Shown one piece after another: positions 17,874-26,015 of a stretch of DNA of 64,000 nucleotides; position 1 is the first letter of the stretch, and each line of letters opens with the position of its first letter. The stretch lies in assembly GCA_963744875.1 (NCBI GenBank), contig CAVUVQ010000010.1:558001-622000 (forward strand). Direction: 5' to 3'. The notes under the pieces were generated by a model. That model saw nothing but the letters and a program-made list of their open reading frames with translations, did no database searches and was not told where the DNA came from. A program made the position numbers and the translations under genes. The stretch comes from JACDAE01 sp963744875 (GTDB lineage Bacteria > Chloroflexota > Ktedonobacteria > Ktedonobacterales > Ktedonobacteraceae).

Positions 17874-18830
17874 ATGCAAAAACAAACTTCTAACCGTCGC
17901 ACATTTTTGAGACAGGCCGCCTCCTCAGGTCTCCTGATAAGCGGAGTTATGTCCCAGGCATTCTTGCCAAACAATCCTGTTCATGCCATGTCTTCTCCCT
18001 ATCAACCAATAAATCGTAGACCACGCCCTCATGCCGTCTCCTGGTCAGCCTGGGAGGATCTAGGAGGCATTATTACCTCCGGTCCTGCTGTTGCTTCCTG
18101 GGCCAGTGGTCGCCTGGACTGCTTCGCCAAGGGTCAAGACAACGCCATGTGGCACAAATGGTACGATGGTAACTGGTCTAACTGGGAAAGCCTCGGCGGC
18201 ATCATCGATGGTGCACCCGCCGCCGTTTCCTGGGATTCTGGGCGCATTGACTGTTTCGCTCGCGGTATGGACAACGCTATGTGGCACAAATGGTATGATG
18301 GCAACTGGTCCAACTGGGAAAGCCTCGGTGGCATCATCACTTCTGCGCCAGCGGTTGCTTCATGGGCCAGTGGACGCCTGGATTGTTTCGCCAAGGGTCA
18401 AGACAACGCCATGTGGCACAAATGGTATGATGGCAACTGGTCCAACTGGGAAAGCCTCGGTGGAGTGATTGACGATGCACCAGCCGCTGTTTCCTGGGAT
18501 TCCGGGCGTATTGACTGTTTCGCTCGCGGCACAGATAACGCCATGTGGCACAAATGGTATGATGGCAACTGGTCCAACTGGGAAAGCCTCGGCGGCACTC
18601 TTCTATCGGGGCCGGCAGCCGCTTCATGGGATACAGGCAGATTGGATTGCTTCGCCAAAGGAACGGATAACGCCATGTGGCACAAAGCGTACGGTGGTAG
18701 CTGGTCCACCTGGGAAAGCCTCGGCGGGGTCATTGATGATGCGCCAACTGCTGTCTCCTGGGGACCCAATCGTATTGACTGTTTCGTGCGCGGCATGAAT
18801 AATCATATGTACCATAAATGGTGGAGCTAG
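17874..18830 (+). CDS. Tat-exported DUF346/PLL-like beta-propeller lectin
   Basis: 318 residues. The N-terminus has a twin-arginine-type signal (NRRTFLRQAASSG, hydrophobic core, then VHAM). The mature part is six 44-residue units with the pattern W-S-x-W-E-S-L-G-G ... P-A-x-x-S-W ... GR-x-DCFA-x-G-x-DNAMWHKWYDG, the signature of DUF346 repeats found in PLL-type fucose-binding propellers. Four central units are nearly identical. Known PLL lectins have seven blades; six are visible here. Likely binds glycans outside the cell. GGAG precedes the ATG, and a terminator isolates it from the previous gene. Confidence 0.8.
   Translation: MQKQTSNRRTFLRQAASSGLLISGVMSQAFLPNNPVHAMSSPYQPINRRPRPHAVSWSAWEDLGGIITSGPAVASWASGRLDCFAKGQDNAMWHKWYDGNWSNWESLGGIIDGAPAAVSWDSGRIDCFARGMDNAMWHKWYDGNWSNWESLGGIITSAPAVASWASGRLDCFAKGQDNAMWHKWYDGNWSNWESLGGVIDDAPAAVSWDSGRIDCFARGTDNAMWHKWYDGNWSNWESLGGTLLSGPAAASWDTGRLDCFAKGTDNAMWHKAYGGSWSTWESLGGVIDDAPTAVSWGPNRIDCFVRGMNNHMYHKWWS
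18042..18827 (+). repeat. Six tandem 132-bp units encoding propeller blades
   Basis: Unit boundaries at TGG-TCN-...-TGG (18042, 18174 and every 132 bases). Units 1 and 3 share one version (PAVASWASGRLDCFAKGQ) and units 2 and 4 another (PAAVSWDSGRIDCFARG), so the array grew by duplication of a 264-bp double unit; units 5 and 6 have diverged. Confidence 0.85.
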
Positions 18831-18847
18831 ATCAGATCTAACGCGAC

Positions 18848-19336
18848 TTAAATGGAACGCGAATAGACAAAATAGAGGATCACACCCACGATCACCAATA
18901 GCACGCCAGCACCGCCCATCGTAAAGATGAGCGCATTCAGCGCAGTGTGAGCGCCAGTAGCATTTGTGTTGCCCCCTGGTGTCGGGGTTGCCGTCGGACC
19001 TGGCGTTGGCACCATCGTTGGCGTTGGCGATGGTACTGCCGTCGGCGTTGCTGTCGGTATAGGTGTAGGTGTGGGAGCCGCTGTCGCCGTCGGCGCAGGT
19101 GTGGGAACCGCGTGTCGCCGTCGGTATAGGTGTGGGAAGGAACCGCTGTCGGTGTTGGCGTCACTGGCACAGTTGTAGGTACAGGTGTCGGTGTCCCCGC
19201 TTGCAATAACGATGGAACGAATTAGGCTGCCAGTTGCACGAGCAAATGCGGCTACCGGCATGAGTAAACTAACCAGAAAAAGGCAAGCAAGGATAGGGAA
19301 AAAGAAAAGAAAAAAGCGCCTGAGAAAATTAGCCAT
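18848..19336 (-). CDS. Thr/Pro-rich surface protein with signal peptide and C-terminal membrane anchor
   Basis: 162 residues. Residues 1-33 are a signal peptide (FLRRFFLFFFPILACLF, ending AFA). The centre is a TPT/PTPT-rich low-complexity linker, and the C-terminus is a hydrophobic anchor (GVLLVIVGVILYFVY) followed by SRS. The stretch TDTCTYNCASDANTDSG is not TP-like in this frame, but the same DNA reads TPTPVPTTVPVTPTPT in the second frame, so indels have occurred inside the repeat. The start may be ATG 19336 or GTG 19339; AGGAG lies upstream. Likely a wall-spanning stalk; no enzymatic domain. Confidence 0.6.
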   Translation of the reverse strand: MANFLRRFFLFFFPILACLFLVSLLMPVAAFARATGSLIRSIVIASGDTDTCTYNCASDANTDSGSFPHLYRRRHAVPTPAPTATAAPTPTPIPTATPTAVPSPTPTMVPTPGPTATPTPGGNTNATGAHTALNALIFTMGGAGVLLVIVGVILYFVYSRSI

Positions 19337-19396
19337 CACAAAAAGACTCCTACGAACAGCATCTCTCTTGCTAAGACGTTATAAGATCGAAACGCG

Positions 19397-20137
19397 TCAC
19401 ACTTTTGTGCGTTGTCGTAACGACTCATACAATGCAATACTTCCCGCAACCGCCGCGTTCAATGAATTAATATAGCCATACATGGGCAGTTTAATGAGCA
19501 TATCACAGTGTTCACGTACCAGCCGACTCATACCCTTTCCTTCATTACCCACCACCAGAGCCAGCGGTCCGCGCAGATCGGCCTGCGTATAAAGGGTCGT
19601 TGCTTCGCCAGCCAGACCAACAACCCACACATTTTGTTTTTTGAGAGCATCGATTGTTCGCGTCAGATTCGTTTCCTGTGCAATACGTAGATGTTCAGTA
19701 GCACCAGCCGATGTTTTGACAACAGTCGCATTAATTTCAGCCGAGCGATGCTCTGGAATAATCACCCCATGTACCCCAGCCGCCTCCGCTGTCCGTAACA
19801 GGGAACCGAGGTTATTGACATCCTGAATCGCATCCAGCATCAACAAAAAAGGAGCCTCCTGCCGACTCTCGGCATAGGCCAGAATATCATCTGTGCTTAC
19901 ATACTCACGCTCCGCAACCAATGCGACACATCCTTGATGGACCGCACCATGACTGATCTGATCCAATCGCCCCCGTGGCACAATCTCAATCGGTATTCCT
20001 CTCTGCTCCGCCTCCCGTACAATAGCCAGAGTCACAGGCGCATCGCGCTGCCCTTCCGCCAAAAAGACACGTTTTACCGGACGCACCGAATGCATTGTCT
20101 CCAGCACTGGATTACGCCCCCAGATATACTCAGCCAT
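19397..20137 (-). CDS. rlmB: 23S rRNA 2'-O-methyltransferase of the SpoU/TrmH family (RlmB-like)
   Basis: 246 residues. Substrate-binding N-domain (YIWGRNPVLETM ... VHQGCVALV) and a SPOUT knot domain with motifs LDAIQDVNNLGSLLRTAEAAG, VVGNEGKGMSRLV and LPMYGYINSLNAAVAGSIALYE. These match RlmB, which methylates G2251 of 23S rRNA using SAM. RlmB-type and other SpoU enzymes are hard to separate by eye. AAGGGGG lies upstream of the ATG. Confidence 0.88.
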   Translation of the reverse strand: MAEYIWGRNPVLETMHSVRPVKRVFLAEGQRDAPVTLAIVREAEQRGIPIEIVPRGRLDQISHGAVHQGCVALVAEREYVSTDDILAYAESRQEAPFLLMLDAIQDVNNLGSLLRTAEAAGVHGVIIPEHRSAEINATVVKTSAGATEHLRIAQETNLTRTIDALKKQNVWVVGLAGEATTLYTQADLRGPLALVVGNEGKGMSRLVREHCDMLIKLPMYGYINSLNAAVAGSIALYESLRQRTKV

Positions 20138-20168
20138 AAATCCCCCTTGCAGTTACATTTCGCAGTGC

Positions 20169-20177
20169 AGTATAACA
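20169..20177 (-). promoter_or_regulatory. Candidate extended -10 promoter of the rlmB-like gene
   Basis: Minus-strand TGT-TATACT about 32 bases before the ATG. Confidence 0.4.
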
Positions 20178-20238
20178 TATCCACGAAACATGCAACACAA
20201 GGAACGGCACGGAGTTTTTGAAAAGACCATGCATGCAA

Positions 20239-20556
20239 TTACATGAATTTATCGTCTTCAGCATATAATCGTGTCAGGCGTCCACTGTTATCATGGTAAT
20301 CTTCCCAACAACCCGGATAATCATTATTTAGCATCTGCTTTACTTGCAGAAGTTGCTCTTTGGATAATTGCTCTTCTGCCAGCAACATTAACTGTGTTAC
20401 TTCGTCCGAAACAACTGCCCAGCGCAACGCAAAAGCATTTCGAAGCGGCTTATCACCACGATTAAATAGCTCCATAAGTTGTACTTGCAAACTTTCCGCT
20501 TCTTTGATCCTGATCAGTAGGTCTTCAATGGAGAAAATATAGTTTCTTGTAAGCAA
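20239..20556 (-). CDS. Small hypothetical protein
   Basis: 105 residues, mostly helical and charged, no Cys pair, no membrane segment, no recognised domain. TTG start supported by AAAGG four bases before. The stop lies ~100 bases upstream of the rlmB-like gene on the same strand. Confidence 0.5.
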   Translation of the reverse strand: MLTRNYIFSIEDLLIRIKEAESLQVQLMELFNRGDKPLRNAFALRWAVVSDEVTQLMLLAEEQLSKEQLLQVKQMLNNDYPGCWEDYHDNSGRLTRLYAEDDKFM

Positions 20557-20950
20557 ATGAACCTTTCCCCCTTTCCCTGTACAAAGTACAGAGAAGTTTA
20601 AAGAAATCTATCTCTCCTTTAGTAATACGACACATAGAAAAAGGAAGTAACAGATGGGTTCTAAAAAAGATGGCGATGAACCTTATTGCAGAGATTTACG
20701 CAATGCGTTCAACTCATCTAGTACTTATATCCCCAACTGTAAATAAATAGCCTTTTCTGTATTATAATGAATAATGCCGATTTCCTACTTCTAAACCTGA
20801 TGAAGGAACGTTCAGGAACCCTCTGGTGAAAAGGACTTCCGTTTCCCAAACAAGGGACCTGCGTCAATATCGCTATGCCTGCTTGTCAGCTACACTCTAC
20901 ATGTAACGTGGGACGGGGTGATTGTTAGACCCTGAAAGGAGTGTCGGAGT
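20557..20950 (+). other. Leader region of the sigma-factor gene
   Basis: No gene seen. A TATAAT occurs at 20763-20768 without a good -35. The 160 bases before the start contain several short complementary words (for example around TTTCCCAAACAAGGGACC) that could fold, but they match no riboswitch class I know. Confidence 0.3.
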
Positions 20951-21856
20951 ATGAGTGCAGCAGGTGTGAGGAGCGATCTCTGGGCTGAGTTTATTGAGAC
21001 CAGAGAGCAGAAATTACGAGAAGAATTAATCACTGAATATGCATCCCTGGTGCGTTTCGTTGTTGGACGGCTGGGTATTCCTCCAACGAGCCTTTTAGAG
21101 ATTGATGATCTGGTGAGTTATGGTATGATCGGACTGATTAATGCCGTAGATCGCTTCGATCTCGCACGAGGAGTCCCATTCGAGGCATTTGCTACGCCAC
21201 GCATTCGTGGTGCAGTTATTGATCACTTACGTTCGCTAAACTGGCAACCACGTTCGGCAGTTTCGCGCATACGTCAGGTCGAAGCTGCTCTAGCAAGCGT
21301 GGAGCAACGCATGGGACGGCCAGCTAAAGAAGAAGAGGTAGCAAGCGAACTTGGTGTATCGGTGGAGCGTTATCGACAAACATTGCTGGACTTGAGCACA
21401 ACGGTTCTCTCTCTTGATGTGCCAGTTAGCTCGTTTCATGATGATGAAATGTCGCCGCTCAAAGATCTCCTGGAGGACGAAGACGCACCAGGACCAGCCG
21501 AAGAAGCCGAACGCCAGGAAATGGCACTTGCTCTGAGTGAGGCCATCGATCAACTTCCCGAGCGGGAACAATTACTACTCGCTCTCTATTATCAGGAAGA
21601 GTTGACGATGAAAGAGATTAGCAAAGTTATGAGCGTCTCTGAGTCGCGCGTGTGCCAACTCCATATGCAAGCAATCATGCGCTTACGGGGCGTACTACAC
21701 GCTCAACGGGCTGAAGAACATACACCTATAAGGAAAAATACTACCAGACGCACAAAGCAAAAATTTGGAGCGCAGGATACATCATCCTCCGCCTCACATA
21801 GAGAAGAAACGAAGGAGGTTCTTGCCGGAAGCAAACGAAAACATCAAGTTTCATAA
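20951..21856 (+). CDS. FliA/WhiG-type sigma factor (sigma-28 family)
   Basis: 301 residues. Region 2 reads LVRFVVGRLGIPP, DDLVSYGMIGLINAVDRFD and FEAFATPRIRGAVIDHLRSL, the signature of the FliA/WhiG group. Region 3 (RMGRPAKEEEVASELG) and region 4 (LPEREQLLLALYYQEELTMKEISKVMSVSESRVCQLH) follow. The C-terminal ~45 residues are basic and not part of the family core. GGAG precedes the ATG. The next two genes on the strand are a FlgM-like protein and CsrA, normally flagellar regulators, yet no flagellar structural genes are near. It may control differentiation or spore formation, as WhiG does in streptomycetes. Confidence 0.88.
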   Translation: MSAAGVRSDLWAEFIETREQKLREELITEYASLVRFVVGRLGIPPTSLLEIDDLVSYGMIGLINAVDRFDLARGVPFEAFATPRIRGAVIDHLRSLNWQPRSAVSRIRQVEAALASVEQRMGRPAKEEEVASELGVSVERYRQTLLDLSTTVLSLDVPVSSFHDDEMSPLKDLLEDEDAPGPAEEAERQEMALALSEAIDQLPEREQLLLALYYQEELTMKEISKVMSVSESRVCQLHMQAIMRLRGVLHAQRAEEHTPIRKNTTRRTKQKFGAQDTSSSASHREETKEVLAGSKRKHQVS

Positions 21857-21992
21857 CGTTCTAACTGCTTATCCATGTTTCTTGTTTATTGACAATAACT
21901 CTACTATCAGTAAACAGGAAAAAATGAAGGTGAACAATGGAATGGAATGGTAAATACAGATGTTCTCTCTAATAAGCGGGAGTAATACGTTT

Positions 21993-22286
21993 ATGAAAGT
22001 AGGATCTACAGGGACACACCTCCATCTGGTGTGTGTAGAGCCAGAACGGCTGGCAAAAATGCCAATTGCTACCGATATCGGTACTTTTATGCTCTGGGAA
22101 GGGTTTGCATCTTCCACTTCTGAACAAGAAGTAACCGAACATGGCGTTCATTCGTTTCAATGGTGGTCGGATAATCGTGCCGCCCGCATAGCGATGTTAC
22201 GAGCACGTGTGAAATCTGGCACGTATAAAGTTAATAGTACAACTATTGCGGAATTTATTCTTAGCGATAAAATTCACTCTGGATAG
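21993..22286 (+). CDS. FlgM-like anti-sigma-28 domain protein
   Basis: 97 residues. The C-terminal third, AARIAMLRARVKSGTYKVNSTTIAEFIL, matches the conserved helix of FlgM (pattern RxxxLRxxxxxGTYKVxxxxIA), the part that binds sigma-28. The N-terminal two thirds do not resemble FlgM. It lies 136 bases after the FliA-type sigma gene on the same strand, as expected for a cognate anti-sigma factor. The start at 21993 is chosen for GGGAG upstream; an ATG at 21960 lacks one. The call rests on the short helix and context. Confidence 0.55.
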   Translation: MKVGSTGTHLHLVCVEPERLAKMPIATDIGTFMLWEGFASSTSEQEVTEHGVHSFQWWSDNRAARIAMLRARVKSGTYKVNSTTIAEFILSDKIHSG

Positions 22287-22404
22287 ATTGACCTGGAACC
22301 TTAAAATGTATATACTCAATGTAACTGCTCATCGCTATTAAAGCGTCTGAGTATTATAGAGAATTACACTCACTACTTAAATTCTTTGCGGTCACGCTGG
22401 TAAA

Positions 22405-22422
22405 AGCGCCCCACCGGGCGCT
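22405..22422 (+). promoter_or_regulatory. Hairpin in the csrA leader
   Basis: AGCGCCC (22405-22411) and GGGCGCT (22416-22422) form a 7-bp stem with a CACC loop, within a GC-rich patch before csrA that contrasts with its AT-rich flanks. The leader ends in GGGGGCC before the ATG. It could be an RNA control element; no known class recognised. Confidence 0.35.
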
Positions 22423-22473
22423 GGTCGCGGCGCAGGGACGCTTAGACAAGCTTCTTAATGAAGGGGGCCTTGC

Positions 22474-22677
22474 ATGCTTGTATTGCGACGAAAAGTTGGT
22501 GAAAGTATTGTGCTTGCTGGGGTGATCAACGTTTCAGTGTTGGCCGTTGAAGGCGAGCGAGTTAAAATTGGAATCAGTGCGCCACCTGATATAACGATTG
22601 TGCGCGAGGAACTGCTGCATAACACAAATGAAACAGCCGAACCTCGCACGACTCCGATTCAACAATCAAGCAGGTAA
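22474..22677 (+). CDS. csrA: Carbon storage regulator CsrA
   Basis: 67 residues beginning MLVLRRKVGESIVL, with VKIGISAPPDITIVREEL, the full CsrA core, including the RNA-contact Arg residues near both ends of the beta barrel. It binds GGA motifs in mRNA leaders and blocks translation. In motile bacteria it is often translationally linked to flagellin synthesis; here it follows a sigma-28-type/FlgM-like pair. Confidence 0.95.
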   Translation: MLVLRRKVGESIVLAGVINVSVLAVEGERVKIGISAPPDITIVREELLHNTNETAEPRTTPIQQSSR

Positions 22678-22748
22678 CATGAAAAACTAGTGTAGTGACA
22701 AACAGACATCTTTCTGCAATCACTACACCTGGTTTCCTATACTCTTTT

Positions 22749-23900
22749 TTATGCCTCAGGTATTGCCTCTATCCGATGACCATTTGCCTGCTCCTTTGGC
22801 TTGCTCGCTTCACCCGTCGGCATCGGCACCTCTTCAATAAACGCTTCCGTCTTCTCTCGCGCCTCATCATCATGATATTGCACTGGCGGCGATTTCATCA
22901 AATAGGCACTCGGCCCCTCCAAGGTTCCACTTAATCCCCGATCCAATCCCAACTTCACCAACCTCACCGCATCAATTACCACTCCCGCCGAATTTGGCGA
23001 ATCCCACACCTCCAACTTCAACTCCACGTTCAATGGCACATCTCCAAAAGTACGCCCCTCCAATCGAATATACGCCCACTTTCGATCACTTAACCACTCT
23101 ACATAATCTGACGGTCCGATATGCACATTCTCCTCGCCCAGATCATACTCAAGCTGACTCGTTACCGCATTCGTCTTGCTGATCTTCTTCGACTCCAGAC
23201 GCTCTCGCTCCAACATATTGTAGAAATCAGTATTTCCCCCCACATTCAACTGCATCGTACGCTCCAACTTGACCCCACGCTCACGGAACAAACGCGCCAG
23301 CACACGATGCACAATCGTCGCTCCCACCTGGCTCTTGATATCATCCCCGATCATCGGCAAACCCGCCTCCTTAAAGCGATTCTGCCAGTAATCCTCGCGT
23401 GCAATAAAAACTGGAATACAGTTCACAAAACCAACACCCGCCTGCAATATCTGCTCTACATACCACTTGGTCGCCGTCTCAGAACCAACTGGCAAATAGT
23501 TGATCACTACATCAGTACCTGTATCTTTTAAAATGCGCACAATATCAGCGGTCGGCCCTGCCGCCTTGGTTATAATCTTCGACAAATATTTGCCGAGACC
23601 ATCATGCGTCATCCCCCGATACACATTCGCATTCAACTTTGGCACATCGGCAAAACGATATGTGTTGTTAGGTGCCTCATAGATCGCTTCACTGATGTCT
23701 TTCCCCACCTTATTTGTGTCTATATCAAATGCAGCAGAGAATTCTATGTCGTTAATGTGATACCCTCCCAGATTGACATGCATCAAACCCGGAATAAAGT
23801 CCCCTTGCTTCGCCTCTTTGTAATACTCAACCCCCTGCACTAATGAACTGGCACAATTACCTACGCCAATAATTGCTACGCGCACTTTTTTACTACTCAT
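22749..23900 (-). CDS. ino1: Inositol-3-phosphate synthase (Ino1)
   Basis: 383 residues. N-terminal Rossmann motif VAIIGVGNCASSLVQG, middle VINYLPVGSETATKWY, and the catalytic-domain stretches GDDIKSQVGATI, LNVGGNTDFYN and KLEVWDSPNSAGVVIDAVR, matching the short bacterial/archaeal Ino1 type. It converts glucose 6-phosphate to inositol 3-phosphate with NAD, feeding inositol phospholipid or inositol-thiol synthesis. AGGAG lies before the ATG. Divergent from cysC. Confidence 0.93.
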   Translation of the reverse strand: MSSKKVRVAIIGVGNCASSLVQGVEYYKEAKQGDFIPGLMHVNLGGYHINDIEFSAAFDIDTNKVGKDISEAIYEAPNNTYRFADVPKLNANVYRGMTHDGLGKYLSKIITKAAGPTADIVRILKDTGTDVVINYLPVGSETATKWYVEQILQAGVGFVNCIPVFIAREDYWQNRFKEAGLPMIGDDIKSQVGATIVHRVLARLFRERGVKLERTMQLNVGGNTDFYNMLERERLESKKISKTNAVTSQLEYDLGEENVHIGPSDYVEWLSDRKWAYIRLEGRTFGDVPLNVELKLEVWDSPNSAGVVIDAVRLVKLGLDRGLSGTLEGPSAYLMKSPPVQYHDDEAREKTEAFIEEVPMPTGEASKPKEQANGHRIEAIPEA

Positions 23901-23996
23901 CTCTAACTCCTGATTTTCTCACACTTCTATGCACTTTCATAGAAGTTGTGTAACACTATCCTATATCATACCCCCATTTTAAGGGCGATTGCTACC

Positions 23997-24025
23997 TGTC
24001 AACATCCCCCTCTTAATGCTATAAT
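23997..24025 (+). promoter_or_regulatory. Promoter of the cysC-sat operon
   Basis: TGTCAA (23997-24002), 17-bp spacer, extended -10 TGC-TATAAT (24017-24025). About 70 bases before cysC. Confidence 0.5.
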
Positions 24026-24096
24026 AATAACATTCGCGACTGATTTTCGCCGAATCGATAACTTGGACAGCATAAAATGAAGGAGAACACCTCAAC

Positions 24097-24675
24097 ATGG
24101 CAAACGTCGGGTTCACTATCTGGTTCACTGGTCTCTCTGGCTCCGGCAAAAGCACCCTCTCTGAAATCCTTGAGCAACGCCTCCAGGCACACGGACATAA
24201 GGTTGAAATTATGGATGGCGATATTGTACGCACTCACCTCAGCAAAGGCCTCGGCTTTAGCCGCGAGGATCGCGATACCAACATCAAACGCATCGCTTTC
24301 GTCTGCAACCTCCTCTCCCGCAACGGCGTCATCTGCATCTCTGCCGCCATCGCTCCCTATCGCGAAGCTCGCGAATGGGCCCGTGAACATATCGGAAATT
24401 TTGTTGAAATTTATGTGAAATGCCCCCTTGATGTCTGCCGTGCTCGCGATGTCAAAGGTCTCTATAAACTGGTCGACGAAGGCAAAATCAAGAACTTCAC
24501 CGGCGTCGATGATCCCTATGAAGAACCCGAACATCCCGAACTGGTCGTTGAAACGGACAAAGAAACCATCGAAGAAAGCATCAGCCGCATCTTCGCAAAG
24601 CTGGAAGAACTTGGATACCTTACACACGCAGACTTTTCCACGACAGAGGCTGAGGCGGTCGCTGATCACGCATAA
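24097..24675 (+). CDS. cysC: Adenylylsulfate kinase
   Basis: 192 residues. P-loop GLSGSGKST near residues 12-20, then DGDIVRTHLSKGLGFSREDRDTNIKRI and the APS-binding region FVEIYVKCPLDVC ... KGLYK. It phosphorylates adenylylsulfate to PAPS. It is followed 36 bases later by sat, the enzyme supplying its substrate, so the two form a sulfate-activation operon. AAGGAG precedes the ATG. Confidence 0.95.
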   Translation: MANVGFTIWFTGLSGSGKSTLSEILEQRLQAHGHKVEIMDGDIVRTHLSKGLGFSREDRDTNIKRIAFVCNLLSRNGVICISAAIAPYREAREWAREHIGNFVEIYVKCPLDVCRARDVKGLYKLVDEGKIKNFTGVDDPYEEPEHPELVVETDKETIEESISRIFAKLEELGYLTHADFSTTEAEAVADHA

Positions 24676-24711
24676 TTGGCATACATCACTAGTAGCATGA
24701 ATGGAGTAACG

Positions 24712-25878
24712 ATGACCGACAGTTTGATCGCTCCTCATGGAGGAGAACTGATTCTAAATATGGCTTCTGCAACCGAACAGGCTGCATTGCTTGAACAGGC
24801 GCAAACCTTTCCACAAGTCACGATCGGTTCGCGCCAACTGGCCGACCTGGAAATGCTGGCAATTGGTGCCTACAGCCCCCTGCGTGGTTTTATGACACAG
24901 GCTGACTATCTGGGTGTGGTCAATACCATGCATCTCAGCAACGGCTTGCCCTGGTCTATCCCGATTACGCTCTCTACTTCTGAAGAGCAGGCGCAGAATC
25001 TGACACTCGGTTCCCAGATAGCCCTGGTAAATGCACAGGGAACAGTACAGGCGGTGCTGACTCTGGAAGAGAAGTATACCTATGATAAACACCTGGAAGC
25101 TCGTCAGGTCTATCGTACAGAGGATGAAGCCCATCCTGGCGTGAATGTTCTCTATCAACAAGGCGCAGTTCTCCTGGGCGGCCCCGTACGTGTTCTGGCC
25201 CTGCAACCTCAGCAATTCGTACAGTATCGCTTCACTCCTACGCAATCGCGTGCTCTTTTCGCCGAACGTGGTTGGAAGCGTGTCGTAGGTTTCCAGACTC
25301 GCAACCCCGTGCATCGTGCCCACGAATATATTCAGAAGTGTGCCATGGAGACGGTTGATGGCCTCTTCTTACATCCTCTTGTCGGTGATACCAAAGGTGA
25401 TGATATTCCCGCCGATGTACGTATGCGCTGCTATGAAGTGCTGCTGGAGAATTATTATCCTGCCGATCGCGTAATTTTAGGCGTTCTGCCCGCTGCAATG
25501 CGCTATGCAGGTCCGCGTGAAGCTATCTTCCACGCTCTAATGCGCAAAAATTATGGCTGCTCACACTTTATTGTGGGACGCGATCATGCTGGCGTTGGCA
25601 ACTATTATGGCACCTACGATGCACACTATATCTTCGCCGAGTTTGACCCGGCAGCGCTCGGCATTACGCCGATGTTCTTTGATCACACGTTCTTCTGCCG
25701 CACGTGTGACGCTATGGCTTCCAAGAAGACCTGCCCTCATTCTTCCGATCAGCATGTGACCCTCAGCGGCACCAAGGTTCGTCAGATGCTGCAATCTGGG
25801 CAAATTCCTCCACGCGAATTCTCGCGCCCTGAAGTTGCGCAAGTGCTTATTGAAGCGATGAAGCAACCAATCGCGTAA
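24712..25878 (+). CDS. sat: Sulfate adenylyltransferase
   Basis: 388 residues of the ATP-sulfurylase type. QTRNPVHRAHEYIQK holds the QxRNPxHxxH active-site motif; VGRDHAGVGNYYGTYDA and the Cys-containing segment CRTCDAMASKKTCPH are also characteristic; it lacks a fused APS kinase. It makes adenylylsulfate from ATP and sulfate for CysC. The start at 24712 (GGAG five bases before) is preferred over an in-frame TTG at 24676. Confidence 0.95.
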   Translation: MTDSLIAPHGGELILNMASATEQAALLEQAQTFPQVTIGSRQLADLEMLAIGAYSPLRGFMTQADYLGVVNTMHLSNGLPWSIPITLSTSEEQAQNLTLGSQIALVNAQGTVQAVLTLEEKYTYDKHLEARQVYRTEDEAHPGVNVLYQQGAVLLGGPVRVLALQPQQFVQYRFTPTQSRALFAERGWKRVVGFQTRNPVHRAHEYIQKCAMETVDGLFLHPLVGDTKGDDIPADVRMRCYEVLLENYYPADRVILGVLPAAMRYAGPREAIFHALMRKNYGCSHFIVGRDHAGVGNYYGTYDAHYIFAEFDPAALGITPMFFDHTFFCRTCDAMASKKTCPHSSDQHVTLSGTKVRQMLQSGQIPPREFSRPEVAQVLIEAMKQPIA

Positions 25879-25900
25879 TACTCGTACGCAAGAATATACC

Positions 25901-26003
25901 AACGTAGGGACCAGCTTGAGCGCGTCTCACAATTTATTGAAAGGTTTTCCTTAAAGGAAATCTTCAATAAATTGTGAGACGCGCTCAAGCTGGTCCCTAC
26001 GTT
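25901..26003. repeat. Perfect 41-bp inverted repeat (GTAGGGACC-ended palindrome)
   Basis: Arms 25901-25941 and 25963-26003 are exact reverse complements, beginning AACGTAGGGACC and ending GGTCCCTACGTT, with a 21-base centre that can itself pair. It sits between convergent genes and could end transcription from both sides, but its ends also match other palindromes in the window. Confidence 0.85.
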
Positions 26004-26015
26004 CATGGATAGCCT

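Noticed and set aside
18091..18815. Several long antisense and shifted frames over the lectin
   Set aside because: They arise because the 132-bp units are a multiple of three, so any open frame repeats; no coding evidence.
20790..20950. Known riboswitch before the sigma-28-type gene
   Set aside because: Some folding potential, but no consensus of any class I can recall fits.
22385..22473. Cyclic-di-GMP (GEMM) riboswitch before csrA
   Set aside because: The GGTCACGC start is suggestive, but the conserved A-rich GNRA-like tetraloop and receptor parts are not present.
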